64,000 nucleotides of DNA from Enoplosus armatus (Eukaryota > Chordata > Actinopteri > Centrarchiformes > Enoplosidae), in assembly GCF_043641665.1 (NCBI RefSeq), contig NC_092181.1, forward strand, positions 20,902,463 through 20,966,462, read 5' to 3'. Below the pieces are notes generated by a model that saw only the letters and a list, made by a program, of their open reading frames with translations, did no database searches and had not been told where the DNA came from. The position numbers and the translations under genes were made by a program. Of this stretch, positions 1 through 11,800 are shown in pieces; the first letter of the stretch is position 1; each line of letters begins with the position of its first letter.

Positions 1-448
1 TACACTAGAAGCTTTTTGTTTGATTAATCTGGACAAATTGAGAACAGAGAATATATTAAACAGTGTCTCTGGCCAACTGTGTTACGTCACTGAGCTGCGA
101 GAGAACAAACTGAAACACATTTCTACATTAATCTGACCAGTTGTCATTTATAAACAGTGACTTTTGTGTGCAGTTTAAATTAAACTTTGGCTTCTGGGCA
201 CACCATAACACTATTTTCTTAAGTTTTAGAAATCCAGTTCATACCAGTTTGGACCACGCCATGAGTTTCAATAGATCTTCAACATTTGCTACCGTTGACC
301 TCACAAGACATCGGCATTAGATCATCGAAACAGAGGACACAATGGAGGGTCGTGGGAAGGGCTCTATTCACAGGTGATGGAGCATTGAGATCTGGCAGCC
401 TTCCAGACACTCCCAGCTTACACCTGTAATTACTGACTGACCCGGCAC

Positions 449-462
449 GGGGGGGGGGGGGG
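449..462. repeat. Fourteen-base G run
   Basis: Uninterrupted G14 flanked by other short G groups. It could form a G-quadruplex on the plus strand, and it is also prone to sequencing error. Confidence 0.95.
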
Positions 463-1654
463 TTTCAGGGCTTGTTACTGAAAAGAAAAACTTGGCAAGA
501 GAGTACTGGTAAAAAAAAAAAAATCTGCCACAATTTGAGACAGAAATGTTGAGTTATTCTGGACTAGACAGTAAAGAAATTGATGTGACACGCCGCAAAA
601 CTTATAGCTTTTTGCATGGTAATTCACCAAAGTAAATAAAAAGCAAATCTTTCACAGTAACAAACAGGATTTCATGACAAAATAAGTCTGGATGAATGTA
701 GTAAGACATATAAATCATGATCCTTTGAGAGGACACGACAGGTGTAAAAGGGGACTTGGCTAATCTTTGAATTTTAGTCACACTTTCTCACCGTAGCAAT
801 GCACACAGAAAAGCATTGAAATGGGTGAACGTCGGGGTGCATCAGATAGAGCGCTTCCAGCTTTGTCTGTGTGTGTTTAAGGTGGCCCTCATGAGAAAAG
901 GCCCTCTCGTAGCTCTCTGCCGGCTCAACCTTTACACAGCACATTGGAATGCTTGGCATGCAAGAAGAGTTGCACTGGGGCCTTTGAATAGGCCGTGGCC
1001 TCCTTTGTCGCTCTCCTTCTGCCAGTTGGTAAAGCATTAACAGGCCCCCCCGAAGCTGACCTCCTGCTCATCACAACCAAAAAATCCTGCTGGTTAAACG
1101 TAAAGCTGCAAAAAAAAAAAAAAGAAAGAAGAAGAAAAAAAAAAAGGCAACCTCATTTTGAACTATGTTGTTTTGTTATTTTCAACAAACAAACCTATTC
1201 AGGTAATAGTGTTCCATCCTTTTGCTGCAATATCTGAACAGGAGAGGATGTATAAAAATACACTCATTACATCGCAGTGCAGCAGATAGCTTGTGGGGAA
1301 ATGCAAATGCTGTCTCATTTGACTGTGCACAAATAATAGACAACATCAATGCCAAGATTTCAGCATACTGACTCAACAGATACTGTATAAGCCTGCAGAT
1401 AAGACGAACATCCTTTGATGTATGAAGATACGAGAGGACGCGGTTGATGAATGGATGAGGACATTTTGGCGGCAAATATTTCCTAGTTTATTTAATGATC
1501 ACGTTTTTGATTAATTAACTGATTGCTCCATTTATAAAATGTCAAAAATAAAGATAAATGCCCAGCAGAATTTAGCAGAAAACAAAATGTAAAACTTATC
1601 TTAAAAGCAAGAAAATCCTCACATTTTGGAAGAAAGTGTTTAATATAATGATAC

Positions 1655-1985
1655 AATTCATTGATTAGAGCTAAACAATTAGTCGATTAATTGATGGACA
1701 GAGAATTAATCGTCAACTACTGACTATTATTCGTAAAAATGCCAAACACTCACTGGTTATGACTTCTAAAATGTGAAGATTTGCTTGCTTTCTTGGTCTT
1801 CTATGACAGTAAATTGAAGATCTTTGGGTTTTGGACCGTTAGTCGCACAAAACAAACTGAATATGTCAACAAGTTGCAGTAAGTTCCTTTACTTCATCGA
1901 TCATACGATTAATCTATCAACCAGGAAAGTACTCAGCAGATCAACCGATTGTGAATATAAAAGATAGTTGCAGCCCTATAATTGA
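1655..1985 (-). repeat. Teleost 'ctgcaactaatgattatt' interspersed repeat
   Basis: On the minus strand it begins 'tagggctgcaacta' and ends with 'attaatcgactaattg', the signature of a very abundant non-autonomous element of fish genomes that is rich in ATTAATCGAT motifs. The adjacent 1497-1650 has the same flavour ('ttataaaatgtcaaaaa') and may be a second, decayed copy. Family recognised from memory; its superfamily is uncertain (hAT-like is possible). Confidence 0.7.
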
Positions 1986-4089
1986 TGATCTAAATTGTAA
2001 GATTAGTTTTCCGTTGAGTCACTGATTAATCGTTTGAACCTCATTAGAGGTAATAAGTGAATTAAAGGTCTAACACCTGTCTAGTGCGATTGGGGGAATG
2101 TGACTGGTCTACTCTTCCACATCAGTGGATGTTGGTGGGAAAAAAAGCTGCACTACAGGAGAAAAGGGGCTTTCTTGAGCAAATGTTTAATGTGAGGTGG
2201 TGAACTTGAAGGAGGCAAATACTTCTTGGGCAGTGATGCATCACTAAACGGGGCCATGTCATTGTGCGATTGTCTCCTCAGTGGAAAAAAATGAGGACTA
2301 TGGGGTCTCCTCTCAATGGATGTTTCTGAAATGGTTAAGTGTGAGCCCCATTCCAGGCTGGACAGATGCAAGGCGTGTGGGGGAGGTTTGATGAATAAGG
2401 AAACCATGGATCATGGCATTCTGCGAAGGATAATAATAGCATCATCTGCATGGTGTTGAATTAACATATCCTACAGCCACCCACGCGACTGAAACATTCA
2501 AGTTTGAAGGGGTCAGGTCAAAAAAGAAATTAAAGCGAGAGCCACTGGTATCTCCCTCGTGACATCAATGGGGTTCACGGAAAATAAATGAAGAACAGAG
2601 GTCAGTATTTGCAATTATTAGCAATTATTTAGAAACTGGAGTTTCAAGCAGATGCAGCATTTTGGAGTGTATACAAGTAGAGAGGCCTTACAGAAAATAA
2701 TAGGCAATGGTCTAAGCAATGAAAATGAAAAAAATGTACAAAAGTTTAAAAACTAAGGAGAGAACGATTGAATTCAAATACACTAAAAGGCTTAAGTAGG
2801 TTTGGTTGTGTCACTACTGGCAAAAAATACTGCAGAGTATCATCTGTTGTTTATCACTCACTGAACACAATCTAAATGGGAATGTTTGCCGGTTAATGAG
2901 TGCTGAAGTCTCATTTCATGATAAAACCAATGCAGCGTAGCCGGGTTATGTTCCTTTGTTGGTCTTGTGAGAAGACAATAAGTTCTAATATAAACTGGCT
3001 AAAAAAAAGATGTTCAAACATTTGATTGCATTTATGCAACCAAGGCCTGCCACAAATACAAAAATAAAATCTATTTATTTTCTGTGATGTTTGTTTTGAC
3101 AATAAGCACAAAGCAGTAAAGCATAAAACCACAAAATGATGCAATGCAGGAAAAAAAACAAGTGTCATTTCTTAAATGCAGAACTCTAAAGTTTCTAAGA
3201 GGAACAGGAGGCTGTGGGCTTCTGTATGGCTTTCTAACAGAATTACTGTATTACAGCGTCTACCACCAGTTATAAATTACTGATTGATTTGCAAAGTAGA
3301 ATTCAATAAGTATCAAAAAACGTGTGTCTATAAAACACGGGAAGCATTCTTGAACTTAAAATTTGGACTACCGTTCCCCTCTGACATGGAAGCAACAAAA
3401 CAGCTCGGACTGCAAAGACAAACCTCTGCTGAGGCTGCATCTGTAGCAAAGCTACCACGTCTAGAGCTCTGTTCTGTCTCTTGTCATCACACAACATTAC
3501 TGGGAATAACAGTCATCCTGTCTCCTTATTTAGTAATGTGTACTATTAAAATTGACCACAGAACCCTCAGTAAGGCAATAAAAGACCAAGAAGCTGATTT
3601 CACCATGGAAAATAAGCCAGTCTGGTAGATGATATCGACACTGTGGACTAAATATGTACACAGACTTGAGGAAAGCTGCACACAGAAAACCAAAATAATG
3701 CTCCATTCTCAACCCCAAACAATTCAGTGGATAAATGTGTTGACCACTGGCCATGTCAAATTCTTAGTTAAGTTAGTCTTAAAAACTCTAAAAGAGCTGC
3801 AGCATAACATACAATCATACATACTGCCTTCTGATTGGCTTCCAAACCCCCAATTTCACCTAAAATCTAAACTCTGTCATGTTTTAAATGTTACATGTGT
3901 AAGAAGTGCAAGAAAATTTAGAGACAGACCATCAACTGTGTCCTGTAAAAAAAACGTTTTGCGCCAGAAGTACAGTTGTGTTTGTCCCACTAATGTGGCT
4001 ATGACATGTACATGATTGTTTCAATTTTTAGCAATTATACACACAATCTCACCTGAGGAGAATAATATGCACCTCCTGGCAGACTACAG

Positions 4090-4158
4090 TTCTTCCCAGC
4101 AGGACTACAAGGACACCTGGATGACATTCAGTGGTCCTTGTAGTCCTGCTGGGAAGAA
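4090..4158. repeat. Perfect 25-bp inverted repeat (hairpin) with a 19-nt loop
   Basis: The arms 4090-4114 and 4134-4158 are exact reverse complements (TTCTTCCCAGCAGGACTACA... and its complement). The 19-nt spacer has a further short CTG/CAG pairing. The arms have no mismatches or bulges. It is not a microsatellite. It could be a tiny palindromic MITE, a recent inverted duplication or a Dicer-accessible hairpin. Confidence 0.85.
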
Positions 4159-4559
4159 TTTTAGAGTGGGGCACTGCATCATTAGTTTTTCCTCAGAGGT
4201 GTTAAATTTGTTGCACTAGAATTAATGCAGTCCAAGTAATCAATGACTGAATGTGTGTCTCTTTGCATTTTAAAGACTCGAATCATGCTCTCGATCGTTA
4301 TGTTGTCTGATCACGGGCATCATACCCAAATCCTATGGCCATCTGCAGAGAGCCCAAAGCAAACATCAGGTCAGTGGCACCAGCTTGCTGTTGTAAGAAA
4401 AAGCTTCAAACAGAAATGTGTGACCCTCTCTAAGAGCCACAGCCTCCTACACACTGACCCTCATTACATTTGACCTACAATATAGCTGAAAAGTTGGGCG
4501 TCAAGTTTGGATGGCTTCGATTCAGTGACTGCATCACCTTCCTCAATTGAAGGTCCAAA

Positions 4560-4665
4560 AGTCAAGTTTATTTACTATATATGGCCCCAAAATCACACAT
4601 TTTGGGCCATATATCACACACAACACATTTCTCTAACAGGAAAAAATGGGGAAACCTTTCCTTCA
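4560..4665 (+). repeat. Fragment of a teleost 'tcaagtttatttatatagcc' type repeat
   Basis: 'gtcaagtttatttactatat' followed by 'ggccccaaaatcacacattt' and later 'ggaaaaaatggggaaacctt' fit this common fish repeat. An internal near-palindrome (about 4577-4614, tatatggccccaaaa and its complement with one extra C) sits inside it. Confidence 0.5.
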
Positions 4666-5654
4666 TCATGACCAGGTATACAATAGCAGCGGTAGAATTG
4701 CAGTTTTGAGTAAATAAAATGTTATGTACAACATAAAGTAAATATTAAGTGTTATGCAAAGACTTCAGGATATATATTAAGTTCTGAAATGAGAAAAAGT
4801 CAACATTTATTCAGTAACAACTCCCGTCTTAAAAAATTTAAAACAGCTTTTGGTCCTGTAGAGGAAGAGTAATGAAACTTCAAAGTCAAATGACTTCTCT
4901 AAAAATTCTAATATACTATACGATAAGTACCTCAGGAGGAGGTCACATTCTTCTGTCAAATTGTACAGGAAAAATTTCACCATAGAGGTATTAACATTTC
5001 CCTCCATTTCTAATCCTTTCCCAATGAAAGGCCTATCTAGTTTTGCATGTGGATGCAGCCTGAGCTGTCATATCTCATTCAGAAATGAAAGAGGGTTATG
5101 GAAATGTGTGTGATGAGCCAGGTGAAACTTGGCCAGGGCTCGCATAAACATTTACACAGAAACGAATAAACCTCTTTAATCATCCAGAATTACCACTCTG
5201 CATCCCAGATGAAGCAGAGCGAGCCAAATTGTGCCTGCTGGGTGTTGCCTGTCATGTGTGGATCCCTAAATATTCTTGAGAAGGTGGTGGGAAACCGTGT
5301 GAGGACATTCTGACAGTGACTTGATCGCATGCCTTGACCTGGACTCGCTACAGAAACTCGAACATCACGGTACATTTGGTATTTTACCCCCACACCCCTT
5401 GTGATACTGATCTCATCTGGGACACCATCTACTCATTCTACACTTTATCTCTCCAACAAAGCCGTAATTTGCATGTTTGCTGTTCCAAATGAAGGCTTTC
5501 AAAAGACAACATGCTTGAGTAACCTCTGAACTGAGGTTTTACCTTAATCTAAGTGGATCAGAGATCAGAGGATGCTCCTTAACCCAGTCTGTTAGAAGCA
5601 ATGACATAAGCAAATATAGATAATTCACCCTTTTTTTGAGCACTAACCTCAGTT

Positions 5655-6015
5655 TTTATTAGCCATGTTAGCGGATATTTGGGATGGCAATGTCAGTCTG
5701 TCAGATCGTCCGCTTTGGTCCAGACTGAAATATCTCAAAAACTATTGGATGTATTGTCATGGAATATTGTGCCGACATTCGTGGTCCCCAGAGGATGAAT
5801 CCCAATGATGATGGTCATCCTCTGACTTTCCTTCAGTATATTTCCAGTAAAATAACAACCACCAAATGGATCGCCATGAAGTTTTGTACAGACATTCACT
5901 GCTAAACATCTGCTTGTTAGCATTCGCATTGTGAGCATGCAGATGTTAACATTTAGTTCAAAACACCACAGTGCCTAAGTGCAGCCTCACAAACCCGCTA
6001 GCATGGCTGTATACT
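5655..6015 (-). repeat. Percomorph 'gctaacatgctgatgttt' interspersed repeat
   Basis: It contains 'tttggtccagactgaaatat' and 'tcatggaatattgtgccgac', then 'gatcgccatgaagttttgta' and 'cagacattcactgctaaaca', ending 'aacccgctagcatggctgta'. I recognise this as a very common percomorph repeat (consensus phrases 'tggcaatccatcc' and 'tgttgagatatttcagtctg'). Confidence 0.7.
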
Positions 6016-7110
6016 CCTGTTACAATAACACAGTGCTGCTATATGACCATCTCCTTATGATCAAAAACAAGATATGTAGCTTTGCATAGTTTGTATAATT
6101 AAAAGTAGTGTGTACTATATGTTAAGCTCTTCTAAGCTAAGCTTCCCAGAAGTGTGCAAGTACAGTACACACTCAAAAACACAGCGTCGACCCTATCTAA
6201 GCTCATGTTATGATGGAAGAGGAGCTCTGTGTTTAAAAATAGTTCAAAGTTACATGCCAGTGGCACTACTAATAATACTAATATGCATTCTCATTGAACC
6301 TCCTCTGCCAGAATCTGAGGAAGCAGAAAAGTAAGAGAGTTTCGAGGGGAATGGTGCCATCCGTCTTAGCAATGTTCCTCAAAGTTTCCTTGAAAAATCA
6401 ACAAGTTCTACTGAGAGGAAAAGACCATAAACTTCATTATAGGACGGACTGTAGTGTCTTTCTCAACAGAACAAACCGGTGAGGAACAAAAGAGCACCGA
6501 GTGCAGGGCGGTACCCCCTTCACTGGTAAGATAAATGGAGGGATACTTTTTAACAACTTGTAGAATGACGTTCAAGAAAGAGGAAGACGGGAAGGAAAAT
6601 GATCAGAGAAGGCTGGGAAAGCAATTCTGTCTCATGGGTGAGGCACTATAGCTGTTGTCTCTGCCTTTTCTGAAGATTAAACTGAGGTGGATCCTACTGA
6701 CAGGTGAGCCTGACCAATGAGGTAATCTGGAAAGAACATCTTGCAAGTTTGCTCAGCTTAAAGTTGAAAATGCAACTCTTATTTTGTCAGCCAGGTTAAG
6801 TAGAGAATTGGCACAAACGGACAGTGACCAAAACAACCCAAAACATTTGACAACAGTGGAATACGAAACTCCCATGTTGACGTAGAAATCCAATTTCTAG
6901 TAAGTGAAGGGCACCTTTGATCTAGTTTAAATGTGTCCACTGGCCATGCTTTGAAAGCCACAGTTCTTGTCTAAAGTGTTTAGGATTATTGTTATCTCTG
7001 ATGGACCACCAGCAGAGTGGATGATAGCAACCTTTTTAGTGCCTCACTTGACAACTATCAACTGCCATGTCGGATGACACAAAGTGAGACTCACGTAATG
7101 ACTATATTTC

Positions 7111-7135
7111 AGAGAGAGAGAGAGAGAGAGAGAGA
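7111..7135. repeat. (AG)n microsatellite
   Basis: Twelve uninterrupted AG units. Confidence 0.98.
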
Positions 7136-8853
7136 TCAGAAAGGGCAGCACATGAAAGTTCATACATCTTTGTATTTTCTGCATTTGTTGGCGAAGATGA
7201 CTGATGCAACGTATCAGCAATGCTACTTGCATGAAGACTGTGGACTGGACATGGCCAGATTTTACTCATGTATACATTAACTAAATGAAACAACAACCAC
7301 AGGTTATTGTGATAGTGGATATACTGTAAATACAGGTTTAACATACGTATGAGTGCACAATTAGTGCATGTTAGATATTCACAAAGCAAGTTTAAGTAAC
7401 ATGTAGTGTGTAAGAATGAAAACGAATAAATGAAAGTGTATGTGTGGAGGAAAGACACTAATCTGTAAATGAATTGTGTTGGAAACAATTCTCTGGTCCC
7501 AGAATGATGCATTGCTGCAAAAGAAAATAGAGTGGGCAGAGCTTGGCAAGAAAGATTTTCACCTGGTTCGAGACCAGTAAGATGCCGACTTGTGCCAGTT
7601 GAGCCTGTAGACGAATAAACAGAGCACCAAAAAGTAAAATTTAAACCTGCAAGTGGGCAGCGGAAGTTGTGAACACAACACTTGACACTTCTGAGCTGCA
7701 GATTTGGGTGATTATTCATGGAAGGTTCATCAGTGTGAGAGACCCCATTTCACATCGTCACATTATTTTCACATTGTCATTTGATACATTGTTATCATAA
7801 ATTTGCTGATTATAGCCGCTTTAGAGAATTAGTTTTAAACTAACTGATTTGTTCATAATTAAAAGATGGAATAATATAACAAGTAAATTAATTGGCACAT
7901 TTAATGGTAATTTTATCCATTTTAAATCATTTTAGAATTGCGTCATTTAAAGGCGGCTTAAATGAATAAATTAGTTAAATGAATTTCATTAAATTAAGTC
8001 AGAGTGGCTTAATCATTTATCAAAAAAAAATCTAAAAATCTTATATTAAATAGCTTAAAAGAAACTTGCCACTCTCCTAAAATATGAAAATCAAAACGTG
8101 AATACGTTCATAAAAACGGTCTAAATAGGTGAACATATTTTTCTGTATTTGCTTGCTATTGTTACACTGCTTCCAGTGTGTACCCTTTTTTGAGGTTTAA
8201 GCCACCATCAGAAACTTGGAAATGCACTCTAAAATCCTGCTGAACATTTGTCTTAAACTACTCATTTTAACAAAAGCAATGTCGCTTAATCTTTTAATAT
8301 ATTAGCAACCTAATTAGACATGTTCTTGTAGCAGCATGTGTCAATAACACAAGGTTGAAGTCTGACTTTTGTGGAGTTTGTTTGAGGAGTTTTGATGAAC
8401 TCAAAGTATGCCATACTCATCTCTTTTCACATAAAACACGTCCATTCAAGATTTCCTTTTGGCAGCAGCTGTCTCCATGTTTCCCAGCATGGGATGTAAC
8501 TCCTCAGAGGCCCCATGCTGCCCTTCCCTCACAGGCAGACAGATTTCCACCTCAAGATTCAATGGACATATGGCAACCACCTAAAACATCAGCCTGACCA
8601 ATTATTGCTGCAGACCTAGTTAGTACATTTATTATACTTACAAAGTCATATGGTTCTGTGCTTCTTCCCTGGTGGACTTTATTTTTTATTTATAAGTTTG
8701 AAGACAAAGCTTTTGCAATACAGCTTTGATCTGTAGGTGAGCTTTCCCATATGAAGCCTCATGTTTGCTGAAGACTTGTGTAGCAGCAGTCTCTCTGCAT
8801 TAATACATACAGTAGGTGTCTTCTACTGCAGTAGTATCAAGTATTTGTGCGTC

Positions 8854-8871
8854 TGTGTGTGTGTGTGTGTG
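8854..8871. repeat. (TG)n microsatellite
   Basis: Nine uninterrupted TG units. Confidence 0.97.
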
Positions 8872-11800
8872 GGAGTGAAACAAACATCCTTGCAAGCCAC
8901 CCAAGGTCCACTGCTCCTCTGCCCTTCCTGAAATGAAACATTTGTGACCCTTGACCCTTGTCATGCATTGTATCCTTTTAAATCTCGGGAGACGCATCTC
9001 TCTCAGCATCACCATCATCTATCAAACCACACACTAAAGATTGTCTCAGTTTGCTCAGTATTGTGCCATGTAGCATGGCCAGTCTTCTTCAGAACAATGA
9101 GGTCCGCTCTTTCCCTCATATTGTATAAAAATTCAAACCTAGATGACGTTTCTTATTAACTCGCATTGCTTGATCCTCAGTCCTACCAGTATGGCAGATC
9201 GATTAAATATGTAAATATGATCCCACAGCACAGTATACCTCATGAACCAAATCACTGCATTACTTATGATCATCTTCTGGAGCCTTCTTTCTCCACTAGC
9301 AGTTTTGCCTCGGGCTGTTTTGTTAAGCAATAGCTCCACGTCTTTTGTGTCCACAGCGCACACCACCTGTGTCTGTATTTGTTAACGTGGAGCGACACAT
9401 TTTCATCGCCATTTCTGATTCTCTGTACACCGCTGACAAAAACGTTCTGGTAGCAAATGTGTCACTGATTCGATTCAGACTTTGCTGCAGTCTTTTCCTC
9501 CTCCCTGCCTCCAACTCATACAGCTTCTGACACGTACTCAGAGAGAACTCCTACACACCGAACTACACAGAAGACTCCGCTCTCTTACTTCCTATCTTGC
9601 AGAGAATGAATAAGGAGAGAAGAGTATATTGGGTCATTCAGAAAAGCACCTTTAGGAGCTTGAGTTTGTGTGTGTGTTTGTTGATTTGTTTGCTCATGTG
9701 TAGTGCTTTATGCCATGCATAATGGATACAAGAATTCCCACAAGAGCCCTGCAACAGGCAAATACAATGCGTAGTCATACGCCAGGCAGCAAGTCTTGGG
9801 CATGGGATGATATTGATTGATGATATACTGTACCAGAAAGTTTGAAGGCAAAGCATTGTTTCCGCCAACATTATGTAAGTTTTATTGTTTAAAATATTAT
9901 TAGACTGATATAGTTTGACATTCTTTATTCAAAAGAGTCACAGTCATGTCCAACAATACTTTCTACACCCCAATATTTTCTGTAAACTGAATGTTTTTCT
10001 CAAATCTTCTCGTGAAGCATGTGGAGCAGCTGGCACAGAAACTAAAGCTGAAAATGGGTTTCCTTTATGGGAATAAAGCATGTTTTTGTCTTGAGGACAG
10101 GTAAATGATTGATACAGTCAGCCATCATGTTTGTGCTCGGCTATGGAGATATCATTTATTCTCATGCTGCTCGCTATATTCAATCACAGAGGATTTAAAA
10201 TCTTGAATATTTCATTCCACCGGCTGATAAAACTTAAACTTTGAACTTCAAATCTATTCAGAGACGTCTGCGATTGTCTCTGATGCTATATGTGCTTTTG
10301 TTATGTCTGGCTATGTTCTTTGTCTGGATATGTTTGTTTTTCTTTCTCTCTGCTGTACTCAGGTCTCTCTTGCAAAATAGAGCTTGATTACAATGAGATT
10401 ACTTGATAAAGGATATATATATTTCACAGTAGCATTACTTTCTATGTCTTTCAATGTTGATTGTTGGATTCGTTACGAGTATAGAGTAATAGCCCTGGCC
10501 TTTGTCTTCACATGGTCGAAAACTGCTAAACAAAATGTGGAGAGATTATAGTTTTAAAATGAACACCATATGTGGAGTTTGATTACACACTCCATTGCTG
10601 CTGTGGCTTTTTTGTGCCCCTGTTGTGACAGAAATACATGGACTGTGAATATATGGCTTTTATTTTCCCTTGGTAACTTGTTCAAAGTAGATTAAAGATT
10701 GCCTGAAATAACAAAGAACAATAATTCTGTCAGTGTTTTCATTTTAAGGTCAGGGGTGTTGTATTAACTTGAAAATATCTGCCCAGTTAACACAGAGGTC
10801 ACGCTGTAACACGCTATAGCATGCAAATATTCCCCTTGTGGCAGGAAGCGTATTGTTAGTTCAAGCTGTCAATTCTCCCGCTTCATTCTCAAACTTGTCA
10901 TTCATCTTGATGAGCTGTCTACCTTGAAACGACATCCAGCCCGAGGGCGAGCTAACCAGCGTCCATGAAGCTACTGCAGGCACGGCAGCAGCAGATGGCA
11001 TTAAAAAAAGTAAACATGCCTTCCTATTTAAACGGTGCAGGCACTCCTGAGGCCAACCAGTGAGGAAGAACATTCATATTCCGCTATCCACACCGGGATT
11101 TTTAAAACTCAACATAACGCCTCATGAGCAACAATTGTCTGTAATATCGCTTGAAATATGTTTGAGTGATATGTTCAAACAAAACTCAACAATCAGACGG
11201 CCTTCCTTTCTTTAAAGGGGACAAACTCTTTACAAATTTAAGAGCTGTTTTAACTCAGTCTACCACATAACCTTCAACTGCTTGTGTCGGGTGGATGGTT
11301 GTCACTTCTTTTTTATATGAAGCCAGTTGACATGTCATGCTGTCACTTCTTTTCCTTCACTTTTACCAACTTTCCAAACGAAGTACCTACGCAGCCAACT
11401 GGCCAGTCAATGAAATGAGCACAAGAGTGGAAAATGGAAGTTGGAGGTTGGAACAACTTCCCAAAAATAAACTTCCCTTCAGCACACACCGTCATATTCT
11501 CACACCGCAACAGCATGGAAGGCTTTAATGTTTTCAAGTAAGGAACCACACCGTCTTCTTTAGGGGAGGGTTTGCCTTCATTTCAGAAATAGTGGGACAC
11601 AACTTGGGGGTCAACACCGCTCACAAAGGGGAAAGTAGAGTGAACCGAACTAGTATAGCAGCCAGAGTAGGTTATCCAAACCTCAACTCCATCTGCACAG
11701 TACTTGAACTCTACATTGGAACAGACATTTGAGTGGTTGTTAAAAAAACTTGAGTAGCTGAGATTAATACTTTATGAAATTTTAAATTGATAAAGTACTG

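Noticed and set aside
4090..4158. Calling the hairpin a microRNA gene
   Set aside because: The stem is perfectly paired, without the bulges and two-nucleotide offsets typical of precursors. I do not recognise either arm as a known miRNA, and no expression evidence is available.
3284..4219. Three consecutive plus-strand open frames (114, 128 and 67 codons)
   Set aside because: Each ends at a stop adjacent to the next start. The composition is non-coding-like and no family is recognised; the last one spans the 25-bp hairpin.
7560..7590. Possible tRNA-like B box ('ggttcgagacc')
   Set aside because: There is no matching A box, acceptor stem or cloverleaf around it.
7102..7719. 205-codon minus-strand open frame
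   Set aside because: It has no recognisable domain, an irregular composition (Tyr/Leu/His-rich) and an SLSLSL end that comes from the (AG)n microsatellite. It looks like chance.
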